A stretch of DNA of 64,000 bases from JADCRZ01 sp031399065 (GTDB taxonomy: Bacteria; Bacteroidota; Bacteroidia; Chitinophagales; Chitinophagaceae). The notes beneath the pieces were generated by a model. It was not told the origin of the DNA and searched no databases. It saw nothing but the letters and a program-made list of their open reading frames with translations. Location: NCBI GenBank assembly GCA_031399065.1, contig JANNOM010000053.1:44877-108876 (forward strand), given 5' to 3'. Shown piece after piece: positions 8,393 to 17,795 of the stretch. Made by a program: the position numbers and the translations under genes. Position 1 is the first letter of the stretch. Every line of letters starts with the position of its first letter.

Positions 8393-8780
8393 GGCTTGTT
8401 ACCAATCTAATTTACGGCGCATAAAATGGACATTTTGGGTAGGGTCAATATGTCTGTCTCGGCTAAATTTATTAAAGCGTTTCTTATCTTCTCTTAAATT
8501 CACAGGTGTGTATGACCGTTACCACTAATGCTTAAAGTTTGTATTTCGTAATCAAATAAAGTTTGATTTTTTTTGTTTATTTCAAAAAGTTTTATACTTT
8601 AGCTCTACCATAAAGTTTTGCATTAAACCGATGCCTGTGACCTACCAGCGAAAAGCTCTGACTCGGCCAATCTTTCCGAGTCTTTAAAGTATGCCGCCCT
8701 AATGATTTATCGATAGTAATGCGTGATATCAACGCAATAGTATTGCCTTTTTAATACCTTATATATTTAAACTTTAGAAA
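8393..8780. other. 388-base non-coding region with a candidate promoter and hairpin
   Basis: No convincing coding sequence. A possible promoter lies at about 8577-8605 (TTTG, 19 bases, TACTTTAG, one mismatch to TAnnTTTG). A hairpin at 8660-8682 (GACTCGG ... CCGAGTC) is followed by CTTTAAAG, which could end a short transcript or attenuate the gene at 8781. The length and lack of genes also make it one of the places where an origin of transfer could lie, but no nick-site consensus is visible. Confidence 0.4.
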
Positions 8781-9620
8781 ATGAAAAAGTTACTTCTACC
8801 CCTTTTTTTATTAGGATTATCCATTATTTGTTTTAGTCAGGAACAGGAAGAAACCGCGCCGTTTTCTTATGAAGTTTCTGGACTTTTTTACGCTTATAAA
8901 TATGATGTTGCAAAGCGTAAGCCAATTGATGATAAATTCAAAATTCCTAAACCACCTTTAAGGTTTGAAATTGTACGAAAAGAAAAACATCCTACCGGGA
9001 ACTATGATTTTTATATCATAAGGTTTTTTGATGTAATTAGTGATGACATTAAAGAAGGTGGCAAGACGGTGAGTTTAACCGATAATCCCCTATTCATTAA
9101 TTCGGCTGACAATCAAGAGTATTTCTGGATCAGCCAGGATGAACTTACTACACTCTTGGATAACAAAACGATTAAGAAAAGTTTTAAACTAACGAGTGAT
9201 ATTGCTTACGGAGCCAATGTTTCTTTGCCATTTAAATTAAGACCAAAAGTGAACGAACAAAATATTCGTATTACCCCGGATATAACACTTTCAGGATTTT
9301 TGGGTGCTAAATTTAGGATAAGTAGGAAAGATCCATATTATATCGTTCCCTTAGTTTCACTTGGCCTTGCAACATTGCCAATATCAGATGAAACAGATGG
9401 TTCAGTAACAGATAAGGGAGATGGAATGGTGCTAGGGATCACGACAAGCACTGGCGTAGTATTTCAACTAAAAGATTTTCAATTCGGATTTCTGGTAGGA
9501 TGGGATAGAGCAGCCGGAGAGTTAGGCAAAAACTGGGTCTATAATGGAAAACCGTGGTATTCATTTTCTATAGGGTTTACATTCTTGGGTAATAATAAGC
9601 CTCCCGAAGAGAAGAAATAG
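8781..9620 (+). CDS. Exported hypothetical protein, 279 residues
   Basis: The N-terminus MKKLLLPLFLLGLSIICFSQ is a classic Bacteroidota signal peptide, cut after FSQ. The mature part has alternating, glycine-rich strands in the second half (TLSGFLGAKFRISRKD, FGFLVGWDRAAGELG, YSFSIGFTFLG), ending in an aromatic residue and a short basic tail. This is compatible with a small outer-membrane barrel, but no family is recognised. A perfect hairpin terminator follows at 9677-9702. It is separate from the conjugation genes that begin downstream. Confidence 0.6.
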   Translation: MKKLLLPLFLLGLSIICFSQEQEETAPFSYEVSGLFYAYKYDVAKRKPIDDKFKIPKPPLRFEIVRKEKHPTGNYDFYIIRFFDVISDDIKEGGKTVSLTDNPLFINSADNQEYFWISQDELTTLLDNKTIKKSFKLTSDIAYGANVSLPFKLRPKVNEQNIRITPDITLSGFLGAKFRISRKDPYYIVPLVSLGLATLPISDETDGSVTDKGDGMVLGITTSTGVVFQLKDFQFGFLVGWDRAAGELGKNWVYNGKPWYSFSIGFTFLGNNKPPEEKK

Positions 9621-9676
9621 TTTTCGCTAGAAAACTTCTTAATATTCTAACGTCATTCCCATTAATCTTTTTTAAT

Positions 9677-9702
9677 GGGCTGTATCGCTCTTGATACAGC
9701 CC
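9677..9702 (+). terminator. Intrinsic terminator between the exported protein and the coupling-protein gene
   Basis: GGGCTGTATC and GATACAGCCC form a perfect 10-bp stem around GCTCTT, followed by TTATT. It ends the transcript of 8781-9620. Confidence 0.8.
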
Positions 9703-9728
9703 TTATTAACCTATTCATTTATTAAACA

Positions 9729-11240
9729 ATGGACACTCAACATCAATTCGATCTTGACAGACCCCTTATTGACTTTACCGACAGCAAAGGACGATCATCC
9801 TGGACGATCCGCGACAGCTTTAATGGCTGCGCCGTGTTCGGAGGCATCGGAAGTGGAAAATCAAGCGGCTCTGCCCGGCAGATCGCCTTAAAGTTTCTTG
9901 AAGCAGGCTATGGTGGGCTGGTACTTACCTGCAAGGAAGATGAGAAGAAAACATGGCAAGAATACTGCCGCGAAACCAACAGGCTCGATGATCTGGTGAT
10001 CATAGAACCGAATGGGAAGAACTTCTTTAATTTCCTGGAATATGAATCATCCGCCAGAGACGACCGCGAGTCTTTCACGGCCAATGTCGTGCATTTACTG
10101 AATACGGTTATCAAGGCCAATGACGATAAGGAACGCAGTACGGACAATGATCCCTTCTGGGAGGAATCCAGGAATCTGCTTATCTATAACGTTATTGATT
10201 TGTGTCTGCTGGCCTATGGCAAAGTATCGGTGCAACGCATGTATGATATCGTCCTGTCCGCTCCGAAAGCCGGGGAAAAAAGTAAGGATGCCAGTGGTGA
10301 GAACACCGATTTTACGAGGGCGTTGGAGGCGGCCAGAAAAATCGTGCAGAAAAACTATGATACCTGGTTCCGCAAACAAGGCAAGCGGCGCAGGAAGCAA
10401 TTAGAGAAAAATCCCGAACTGGCCGAACAGATCCGCAAAGATGAAATCGAGGGCTATACCAGGTTGAAGATGATTGACCAGTTTTTTGTCGAAACCTATC
10501 GGACGTTAAGCGACAAGACGCGATCAATCATCAATCTTACCTTTAGCGGCTTTTTGTTTCACCTGTTGCAAGAACCCGTCCATTCACTTTTCTGCCGCCA
10601 TCCGTCTACCGTCACGCCGGATGACTGCCTTAACGGCAAGATCATTCTCATCGATCTGCCCGTCAAACATTTTCACAAGGTGGGGTTATACTGCCAGGTG
10701 CTTTTCAAATATATCTTTCAGCGCGCTATGGAAAGAAGACCTATTGCCGAAAATGATCGTCCCGTCTTCCTGTGGGCAGACGAAGCGCAACAGTTCCTCC
10801 ATGAGCATGATGCGGAATATCAGGCGACCGCCCGAAGCAGCAGAGTCGCGACCGTGTATATCAGCCAGAATTTACCGAATTACTATGCCAATATGGGCGG
10901 GTCGAAATCGGAGTATTTGGTCAAGGCGTTTTTGGGAACGATGGCGACTAAAATATTCCATGCCAACGCTGATGCCGAAACGAATACCTATGCCAGTACG
11001 CTTATCGGGGATGCCTATGTGATAGATAACTCCAATACGGTCACGATGGCCGGGCAGTTTACTTCCTCGCGTTCGGAAAGCTACATACTGGAACGCATGG
11101 TACGCCCGGAGGAATTTATCAGCCTGCGCACGGGCGGCAAGCTGAACGACTTTATCGTCTCGGCTTATATCCATCGTCAAGGCCAACCCTTCCACACCCG
11201 GTTCAATCACCTGAAAGTATCATTCAAACAACAGCATTAA
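9729..11240 (+). CDS. VirD4/TrwB-like conjugative coupling protein (ATPase)
   Basis: The 503-residue product is a soluble coupling-protein ATPase that would deliver the relaxase-DNA complex to a secretion channel. Walker A is GGIGSGKSSG (about residues 37-46), Walker B is VFLWADEAQQF (about 345-355), and the RecA-like C-terminal part has ISQNLPNYYANM. Unlike TrwB it has no N-terminal membrane helices; the next gene encodes a multi-pass protein that could supply the membrane anchor. The leader lacks an SD site. It precedes the MobF relaxase gene by two genes. Confidence 0.87.
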   Translation: MDTQHQFDLDRPLIDFTDSKGRSSWTIRDSFNGCAVFGGIGSGKSSGSARQIALKFLEAGYGGLVLTCKEDEKKTWQEYCRETNRLDDLVIIEPNGKNFFNFLEYESSARDDRESFTANVVHLLNTVIKANDDKERSTDNDPFWEESRNLLIYNVIDLCLLAYGKVSVQRMYDIVLSAPKAGEKSKDASGENTDFTRALEAARKIVQKNYDTWFRKQGKRRRKQLEKNPELAEQIRKDEIEGYTRLKMIDQFFVETYRTLSDKTRSIINLTFSGFLFHLLQEPVHSLFCRHPSTVTPDDCLNGKIILIDLPVKHFHKVGLYCQVLFKYIFQRAMERRPIAENDRPVFLWADEAQQFLHEHDAEYQATARSSRVATVYISQNLPNYYANMGGSKSEYLVKAFLGTMATKIFHANADAETNTYASTLIGDAYVIDNSNTVTMAGQFTSSRSESYILERMVRPEEFISLRTGGKLNDFIVSAYIHRQGQPFHTRFNHLKVSFKQQH

Positions 11241-11261
11241 CGATCATAAAAACACAGCAAC

Positions 11262-12065
11262 ATGAAAACGAAGAAAAATCTGTATTTCCGGGAAGTCATC
11301 AAAAGACAAAATAAATTAAAGGATTTTATTCTTAATCTTTTTTTCGGCCTCTCATCCTATCCCCGGCTTTTATTGGAAGTCTTTATCCGCAGGAATTTGG
11401 GCGAACGCTATTTTTCGTTGGCCTCGGCCATTACTGTCGCCATCATCCTCTTGCTCTTGCCCTATGTGTCCGATAATGCTTTCTCTTTCTTCAGGGCAAC
11501 AGGCTATGGGTATGGCCGCAGGGGCGGCGATCCTTCCGATTTCTGGTCTAAATATGCCACCTGGTATCTCTTTATCGTAGGCTTTTTATATTTCAGCTAC
11601 AGGCGTTGGCAGGAAGTCAGGCGCAACCCGTCCGTCTTCGACTTTGCCCGTTTCAGCCTCACCACAGGCAATATTCATCCCTTCTTTTTCAACGTGCAGG
11701 TAATGGGCATCAAGGCAAGTGTTCGTACGATTGAGACGGTACTGGAACCTGCCGCCTTCTTTATCATCGGATTTATCCTGTATCAGTTTGGACAAAATGT
11801 CGGGATGCTCCTGATCGTTTGCAGCATTTTCTACGGCATCGGTTATGCCGGGGCTTATAAATTAGGGGATGATTTCGTGATGGATCATATCGACGAACTG
11901 ATCATGAACGAGCAAATGCAAGGGGCTTTCGTCGAAGATTTAAGCACCGATAAAACAAAAGGTGTCCGGTTCTATATGCGTAAGCCGACGACCAGAGAGG
12001 GGCGCGAATGGGTTGGCGATTCCTTTTTCGAGGATGATGATAATGAAGCGGCAGCGGCGAGTTGA
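11262..12065 (+). CDS. Multi-pass membrane protein, probable partner of the coupling protein
   Basis: The 267-residue product has hydrophobic segments at about 45-70 (SLASAITVAIILLLLPYV), 95-110 (YLFIVGFLYFSY) and 160-200 (AAFFIIGFILYQFGQ, MLLIVCSIFYGIGYAGAY), with a basic N-terminus and an acidic C-terminal tail. It starts 21 bases after the coupling ATPase, which lacks transmembrane helices. In VirD4 proteins those helices are part of the same chain, so I infer that this protein may be the detached membrane module. No named family is recognised. Confidence 0.6.
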   Translation: MKTKKNLYFREVIKRQNKLKDFILNLFFGLSSYPRLLLEVFIRRNLGERYFSLASAITVAIILLLLPYVSDNAFSFFRATGYGYGRRGGDPSDFWSKYATWYLFIVGFLYFSYRRWQEVRRNPSVFDFARFSLTTGNIHPFFFNVQVMGIKASVRTIETVLEPAAFFIIGFILYQFGQNVGMLLIVCSIFYGIGYAGAYKLGDDFVMDHIDELIMNEQMQGAFVEDLSTDKTKGVRFYMRKPTTREGREWVGDSFFEDDDNEAAAAS

Positions 12066-12235
12066 ACCCCCTTTAGCAGTGCTAAGGGAAGATGTCTGAT
12101 GCATAAATTATTTTTTTTTGCCGCTTCACTTGGCACTGCTCACCAACCTGTTCCGCATGTTTATCCAAGATAAATGGCGTGATATCACAGACGAATCTTC
12201 GGCTCTCATCGCTTAACTCATACTATGCTTTCCCG

Positions 12236-14980
12236 ATGATACGCATGATCCAAAGCAAATCTGCCGCCCGGGCTAAATCTTACTTTTCCGATGCACTTCT
12301 TAAAGCTGATTACTATATCGGCGATCAGGAGTTGCAGGGAAAGTTCGGTGGCAAATTGGCAGAACGCCTTAATCTTTCCGGTGCTGTTACAAAGGATGCT
12401 TTTTTTTCTTTGTGTGAAAACAAACTCCCTGGCACGGGCAAGCCTTTAACGCCGCGAACAAAGGAAGATCGAACCACGGGTTACGATATTAATTTTCATT
12501 GCCCGAAAAGTATGAGTATCGTGCATGCCCTGTCGAATGACGATCATCTCTTGCAAGCATTCGAGGCAAGCGTCCATGAGACCATGAAAGATATCGAAGC
12601 GGATGCCAAAACCCGCGTCCGTAAAAATGGCCGTTATGAAGATCGGCCTACGGGTGAACTGGTCTATGCCTCCTTCGTTCACCAGACGGCGCGGCCTGTA
12701 AAAAATCATTTGCCTGACCCGCATTTGCATAGTCATGTTTTTGTTTTTAATAATACGTATGACCCGGTGGAAAAAAGGATCAAGGCCGCGCAATTCAGGG
12801 ACATCAACCGGGATATGCCCTATTACGAAGGCATATTCCATAAAATGCTGGCGGATAAATTGCTGGCCTTAGGCTACCAGATCAGGAAAACGGATAAGTC
12901 GTTTGAGATCGAAAACGTACCGAAGCATGTGATCGATCTCTTTTCGAAACGCACCGATGAAATCGGTAGGATCGCCAAAGAAAAAGGCATCACCGATGCC
13001 AAAGCCCTTGACGGCCTGGGCGCACTTTCCCGCGCTAAAAAGCAAAAGGGCTTAAGCATGAAGGAACTGAAAGACGGATGGCGGCGACAAATTAGCGATC
13101 TTGATAAAGACGAAAGCGGCGAAGGCGATAAACCGATCCGCTATGCACCCAAAAAGGTACAGGAAAAGGTAACGGCAAAGCAGTCTGTCGATCATGCGAT
13201 TTTGGACACCTTCGAGCGGGCTTCGGTCATGGCCGAAAGGCGGCTCCTGGAAAAGTCCTATCGTCATGCCATCGGCAATAGCGATGTGTCAATTGATGCT
13301 ATAATGAGACATTTCGAACAGGACGAACGGATTATCCGTATCAAGGATAAAGGCCGCACGCTTTGCACCACGAGGGAAGTTTTGAAGGAAGAACAGCGCA
13401 TGGTCACCCTTGCCCGTGAAGGTCAGTTTAAAATGGTGCCTTTGTACAACGATGCGCCATTGCTCCTGACATTGAAAGAACAGCAGGCCGCCGCCGTGAG
13501 CCATGTCCTCACAACGGCTAACAGGGTAAGCATTATCCGGGGGGCGGCTGGTACTGGCAAAACGACTTTAATGCGCGTAGCGGTCGATCTGATCGAGGCG
13601 AAGGGGAAGAAAGTGATGGTTGTCGCACCAACAGCGCAAGCCAGCCGTGGGGTTCTTAAAAGTGAGGGGTTCAAAAATGCCGAAACGGTCGCAAAACTGC
13701 TGATCGACAAAAAGCTGCAAAAAGACTTGGAAGGCCAGGTGTTATGGGTCGATGAAGCTGGCCTATTGGGAACCGCCGATATGCGAAAGCTGCTGGAGCT
13801 GGTCAAGGCGAAAAATGCCCGTCTTATCCTGGGGGGCGATAGCCGCCAGCATTCGGCGGTGGTCAGGGGCGATGCCTTGCGCATTCTGAACACGGTTGGC
13901 GGCATCCGTACTGCTGAAGTGAATAAAATCTACCGCCAGCAAAATGAACATTATAAAGCGGCGGTGCAGGATTTATCCAAAGGTAAGATCAAAGATGGCT
14001 TTGATAAGCTGGATGCGATGGGCGCGATTAAAGAGATTGATCCGCTACAGCCGAATGACGCATTAGTAAACGACTATCTTAAAACCATCAAAAAAGGCAA
14101 GTCTGCGCTGATTGTGTCGCCGACCCATAAGCAGGGTGAAGAAGTAACAGCAAAAATCCGTGATGGAATGCGCAAAGTTGGACTGATCGGCAAAAAAGAA
14201 ATCAAGGCCGTCAAACTTACCAACCTCAATTTAACGGAAGCCCAGAAAGGCGATTGGCGCAGTTTTCAGGAACACCAGATCATCCAGTTTAACCAGCATG
14301 TCCGAGGCGCGAAACGCGGCACGTTTTGGAAAATAAAAGATATCAAAGACAAACACGTGCAGATCGTCAATCAAAACGGCCATACTATTTCGCTTCCCCT
14401 GGGTTCAGCCAAAAGATATGACGTGTATCGAAAATCTGACATCGGCCTTTCCAAAGGCGATACCATCAAGATCAACCGCAACGGTTTTGATGAAAAGAAA
14501 AAGCGACTGAATAACGGCATGGCGATGGAAGTCATGTCCGTGAATAAAAGCGGCAAAATACGACTGCGGAATAAAGAAAGCAAAGCGACTTATTTCCTGG
14601 ATAAGGAGTTCGGCCACCTTGCACACGCCCATGTCATGACCAGTCATGCCAGCCAGGGCAAGACGGTGGACGAAGTGTTTATTTCTCAACCTTCCTCAAC
14701 GTTCGGCGCAACGGATGCCAAGCAGTTTTATGTGTCCGTTTCACGCGGAAAATACGCCGTCAGAATTTACACGGATGATAAAACGGCACTTCTTGAACGT
14801 GCTTCCGATTTAGGCGAACGGCAATCGGCGATGGAACTGGTCAAAGCAAAAGACAGCCACACCAGACATATCGAGAACAGACAACGCGCGGCTTATAGCG
14901 AACCACAGATATCACACCAGCCGAAAAAAGAACCATTGATCGATAAACGAATTGACAGGGATTATGAGCCAGGGATTTAA
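12236..14980 (+). CDS. MobF-family conjugative relaxase (TrwC/TraI type)
   Basis: Nicks the origin of transfer and carries the strand into the recipient. I start it at ATG 12236 (MIRMIQSKSAARAKSYFSDA), the conserved MobF N-terminus; codons upstream do not fit. Catalytic Tyr candidates lie in the N-terminal 20 residues and in ADYYIGD. The metal-binding HUH motif is DPHLHSHVFVFN at about 182. A RecD-like helicase follows, with Walker A RGAAGTGKTTL (about 438) and VLWVDEAG, and motif VI region FYVSVSRGKYAVRIYTDD. The 914-residue length fits relaxase plus helicase. Confidence 0.92.
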   Translation: MIRMIQSKSAARAKSYFSDALLKADYYIGDQELQGKFGGKLAERLNLSGAVTKDAFFSLCENKLPGTGKPLTPRTKEDRTTGYDINFHCPKSMSIVHALSNDDHLLQAFEASVHETMKDIEADAKTRVRKNGRYEDRPTGELVYASFVHQTARPVKNHLPDPHLHSHVFVFNNTYDPVEKRIKAAQFRDINRDMPYYEGIFHKMLADKLLALGYQIRKTDKSFEIENVPKHVIDLFSKRTDEIGRIAKEKGITDAKALDGLGALSRAKKQKGLSMKELKDGWRRQISDLDKDESGEGDKPIRYAPKKVQEKVTAKQSVDHAILDTFERASVMAERRLLEKSYRHAIGNSDVSIDAIMRHFEQDERIIRIKDKGRTLCTTREVLKEEQRMVTLAREGQFKMVPLYNDAPLLLTLKEQQAAAVSHVLTTANRVSIIRGAAGTGKTTLMRVAVDLIEAKGKKVMVVAPTAQASRGVLKSEGFKNAETVAKLLIDKKLQKDLEGQVLWVDEAGLLGTADMRKLLELVKAKNARLILGGDSRQHSAVVRGDALRILNTVGGIRTAEVNKIYRQQNEHYKAAVQDLSKGKIKDGFDKLDAMGAIKEIDPLQPNDALVNDYLKTIKKGKSALIVSPTHKQGEEVTAKIRDGMRKVGLIGKKEIKAVKLTNLNLTEAQKGDWRSFQEHQIIQFNQHVRGAKRGTFWKIKDIKDKHVQIVNQNGHTISLPLGSAKRYDVYRKSDIGLSKGDTIKINRNGFDEKKKRLNNGMAMEVMSVNKSGKIRLRNKESKATYFLDKEFGHLAHAHVMTSHASQGKTVDEVFISQPSSTFGATDAKQFYVSVSRGKYAVRIYTDDKTALLERASDLGERQSAMELVKAKDSHTRHIENRQRAAYSEPQISHQPKKEPLIDKRIDRDYEPGI

Positions 14981-15356
14981 CCTCCGCTATGACCAGCTAC
15001 GGCAGAACGATCTTACCAATCGGAACACTGCATCCGAAGAAAATACGGATGCTAACGAAGTATCATATCCGAGAGAAAGTAATGTCCGCAATGTTTGTTT
15101 CGTACAACTCGATGGAAGCCGGATATTTCTGAATTACGGCTATCTGGTTTCCGGGGAATATCTGCCGGAGCAGGAAATGATCACCTTAGGATTTACCAGC
15201 CATACCATTATTCTCAAAGGTGTTCATCTGGAGTCATTATTTTACGATCTCATGCAACATATACCTAAGCAGATCATTTGCTTTGATGCACGGTATAATA
15301 CCAATAATGAAAAGGGCAAGCCTGTCGTAAATGAACTTAAGGTTAAGATATTATAA
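14964..15356 (+). CDS. Small hypothetical protein overlapping the relaxase gene
   Basis: The 130-residue product starts MSQGFNLRYDQLRQND at an ATG inside the last 17 bases of the relaxase gene, so the two are translationally coupled. The C-terminal half (FVQLDGSRIFLNYGYLVSGEYL ... MITLGFTSHTIILKG) looks like a compact beta-rich domain. No family is recognised. Coupling to the relaxase gene suggests a role in mobilization, such as a relaxosome accessory factor, but this is inference from position alone. Confidence 0.6.
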   Translation: MSQGFNLRYDQLRQNDLTNRNTASEENTDANEVSYPRESNVRNVCFVQLDGSRIFLNYGYLVSGEYLPEQEMITLGFTSHTIILKGVHLESLFYDLMQHIPKQIICFDARYNTNNEKGKPVVNELKVKIL

Positions 15357-15468
15357 AATGAATCAACATTGCCGCTATAACTTTAAAAATGGATATATTA
15401 GCTAATAACCATGCTATATAAACACAAAAATTAATCTAAAACCAATCTATTTCACTAATAATTATTTT

Positions 15469-16776
15469 ATGAGCTTAAAAATTTTACAATTAGCATTCAT
15501 AGTTAGCATTCTTTTTAGTGCGTGCGCAAAAAACAATACTTCGTCTGAAAACATGCCTCCGCAAAATGGTAATGAAACTGAAAGGCCAAAAGATTGTGAT
15601 TGTTTAGACGCAGAAAACGACAATTTTTTATCATCAGCAAGTGTACCTCCGGATGATTTTGAGAATGTAGCCAATCTTAGAGTAAATAAAAAAGATTTTT
15701 TAGGGGATATGATTAAAGAAGGTTTAAGATTAAGCAAATTAAAAAAGAGTGTATCTCATCCGTATGAGGATATTTATAAACCAGCCCACAACGGTATAGC
15801 ATATGGTCTCGGAATTAAAGATTATTCAATTCGAAAATTTCCAACTACTGGAAATACACTTCATAAAAAATATGCAGTTTATGGAATGGATTGTTCGGGC
15901 TTAATGAATCATTTAATGAAAACAGCAGGAATAGAAATCCCTATTTGCAGAGCATTGGATTTTAATTCAACGGTGTCCAAAGTATTAAAAGACAATCCCG
16001 ATTATAACAACATGAAGCTATGTGTATTAGATAAAATCAAAGAAGAAGAAATACGTAATGGCGATATTATAACTTGGGAAGGACACATCGGATTAGTTTA
16101 TTTTACAAAGGATAATGTTAAAAGATTAATTAATTCACATGGGATAGGCTACCCTAAAAATCAAGCTGAACAAGATGCAAATTTGCTAGATTCAAAAGGC
16201 TTACACACTTTAGACCTACATACAGTTCTATCAGGAAAATGGTTTGGTTCTAATTATACGGTTTCACGATTTAGAGCGATTGGAGATACTCTTGATGGTG
16301 GGCTTTTGTTCTATTTAAATGAAAATGGTAAGGAGGGGCTAATTTGTTCAGCGGTTGATCAAAACAAAGCTATGGAATGGAATAATGGTGCAGGTGGTTT
16401 TGTAAATGGTACAAAGGCTGACATTGGATCAGGTCAAACTAATAGCAACCTTATAATCAGCGGATTAGGAGCAAGTACCCCCGCTAGTGTGTGCGACCAA
16501 TTAGTTTTAAATGGATATAATGATTGGTATTTGCCATCCGTGAATGAATTAAGTTTAATTTACGACAGACTTCACAAAAATGGTTTTGGCGATTTTTCCG
16601 CCGAAGGCTATTATAGTTCATCAGATTTTGACTTCTATTCCATTTGGTGTGTGGGTTTTGCAACTTCGATTGGTGGCAACCAGTTTAAAGGGGTGAAAAC
16701 TAATGGTATTCCCGGCTCAACTCGCAAATATTATAATGGGGTAAGAGCCATAAGAACTTTTAAACAAGGCAATTAA
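15469..16776 (+). CDS. Lipoprotein fusing an NlpC/P60-like domain to an Lcl/DUF1566-like C-terminal domain
   Basis: The signal peptide ends in the lipobox FSAC (Cys at about 19), so the 435-residue protein is a lipoprotein. Residues about 95-260 look like an NlpC/P60 peptidase: YGMDCSGLMNHLM holds the Cys and NGDIITWEGHIGLVYF the His. Residues about 275-430 look like a DUF1566/Lcl C-terminal domain (LLFYLNENGKEGLIC ... YNDWYLPSVNEL ... GVRAIRTF), found in surface adhesins. It could bind and cut peptidoglycan. GC content is low (about 34% by eye) against roughly 50% in the relaxase gene, suggesting a separately acquired cargo block (15.4-17.6 kb). Confidence 0.72.
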   Translation: MSLKILQLAFIVSILFSACAKNNTSSENMPPQNGNETERPKDCDCLDAENDNFLSSASVPPDDFENVANLRVNKKDFLGDMIKEGLRLSKLKKSVSHPYEDIYKPAHNGIAYGLGIKDYSIRKFPTTGNTLHKKYAVYGMDCSGLMNHLMKTAGIEIPICRALDFNSTVSKVLKDNPDYNNMKLCVLDKIKEEEIRNGDIITWEGHIGLVYFTKDNVKRLINSHGIGYPKNQAEQDANLLDSKGLHTLDLHTVLSGKWFGSNYTVSRFRAIGDTLDGGLLFYLNENGKEGLICSAVDQNKAMEWNNGAGGFVNGTKADIGSGQTNSNLIISGLGASTPASVCDQLVLNGYNDWYLPSVNELSLIYDRLHKNGFGDFSAEGYYSSSDFDFYSIWCVGFATSIGGNQFKGVKTNGIPGSTRKYYNGVRAIRTFKQGN

Positions 16777-16793
16777 TTGCACACAGGTAATAA

Positions 16794-16943
16794 CTACCAA
16801 TATCTGAAGAAATAATTCTTGATCATGAGTCTGCTGAAGAATTGGGTTATAGCTCCGTAAAAATACTTCCCGGTTTATATGAGCTTGACTATACCAATTC
16901 TGAAGTACCTGTACTTTATGTAAGGATCGAAACCACTCGATAA
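16794..16943 (+). pseudogene. Orphan 3' coding remnant, 49 codons
   Basis: This frame runs from just after two stop codons to the TAA at 16941 and reads EEIILDHESAEELGYSS ... LYELDYTNSEVPVLYVRIE. It has codon use and amino-acid pattern of real protein but no start codon, so it looks like the C-terminus of a gene lost by deletion. The family is not recognised. A terminator follows it immediately. Confidence 0.45.
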
Positions 16944-16948
16944 AACAA

Positions 16949-16973
16949 AAAGGGCTGAGCCCGCCAGCCCTTT
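16949..16973 (+). terminator. Intrinsic terminator after the remnant
   Basis: AAAGGGCTG and CAGCCCTTT form a 9-bp stem around AGCCCGC, followed by further T. The reverse strand also has a usable A/T flank. Confidence 0.75.
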
Positions 16974-16988
16974 TTTAATTTACTTTCT

Positions 16989-17576
16989 ATGCGATTTATA
17001 CGAATACTCATAATCTGTTTTCTAAGCAGTTGTTCAACAATGTATGGCATCAAGGATGTTAAAGAGAACGACTCGGCCAGAATAGAAAAATTTATAACTG
17101 AAAACAACTATTCAAAATATACCAATATGGTTTTACAAAAACCATATTCCAAGTTTATCAGGGATAAGTTTCAGAACGATTCCACTTTAATAAGATACTA
17201 TTTGCAACCAATTCAGGCTTTGTATTACAATACAAAGGATTCACTTATTTCTTATCATGTAAATTGCAATGCCGGAGGATTCCCTAATCTAAAGTGGGAC
17301 AGAAACGGTTATTTCAATTCATATCCCCCAAAAACCCAAACAGTTGTCGATGAGAACTTCGTTTTAAGTGATATAATTCCATTCTTAAAAGACTTTAAAA
17401 CCAGTAATCAACCTACTATTAAAGAAGGATCTAATAGTAGAATTATAGTCATTTATTCATTAATGATGGAACGACAAAGTAAAAATTTAATAGATTTTAT
17501 TGTGTCAAATTATTCTGTGGCTAAAGAAACGCCTGATTTATACCTGGTAAATATAGACAACCTATACGCGGAGTAA
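16989..17576 (+). CDS. Hypothetical lipoprotein, 195 residues
   Basis: The N-terminus MRFIRILIICFLSSCS is a lipoprotein signal with the lipobox LSSC (Cys at 15). The mature part is soluble-looking, with several Asn and Lys runs and patterns of alternating strands (DSLISYHVNCNAGG, SRIIVIYSLMMERQ). No family is recognised. It belongs to the low-GC cargo block with the NlpC/P60 lipoprotein at 15469. It is the last gene before the foreign segment, whose first gene is convergent. Confidence 0.55.
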   Translation: MRFIRILIICFLSSCSTMYGIKDVKENDSARIEKFITENNYSKYTNMVLQKPYSKFIRDKFQNDSTLIRYYLQPIQALYYNTKDSLISYHVNCNAGGFPNLKWDRNGYFNSYPPKTQTVVDENFVLSDIIPFLKDFKTSNQPTIKEGSNSRIIVIYSLMMERQSKNLIDFIVSNYSVAKETPDLYLVNIDNLYAE

Positions 17577-17756
17577 ATCTGTCATTTTCTAAAGTGTCAC
17601 GTCCTGAAATCCTTTAGCTATTCAAGCTCGGTTGAAGAAGGTTTACAACCGGGATTTGGTCTTTGGGTCTGTTTTCTGATTTGCTGTTTGTGATAGATTG
17701 ATCGTCTTGTTTTTGGGTAAAGAGTTTCATTATTATTCTTTCATTCGGCAATGATT

Positions 17757-17780
17757 AAAGCACCCTTTGACCGGTGCTTT
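17757..17780. terminator. Bidirectional hairpin at the left edge of the foreign segment
   Basis: AAAGCACC and GGTGCTTT form an 8-bp stem around CTTTGACC, with A and T tracts on both sides. It lies just downstream of the reverse-strand gene ending at 17796. The remaining bases of 17577-17795 show no gene. Confidence 0.65.
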
Positions 17781-17795
17781 TAAATTTAAAATACT

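Noticed and set aside
8393..8780. A definite origin of transfer
   Set aside because: No nick consensus or strong inverted repeat typical of MobF origins could be recognised, so I only note the region as a possibility.
12179..12235. N-terminal extension of the relaxase
   Set aside because: The first 19 codons do not match the conserved MobF start; the ATG at 12236 gives the expected catalytic N-terminus.
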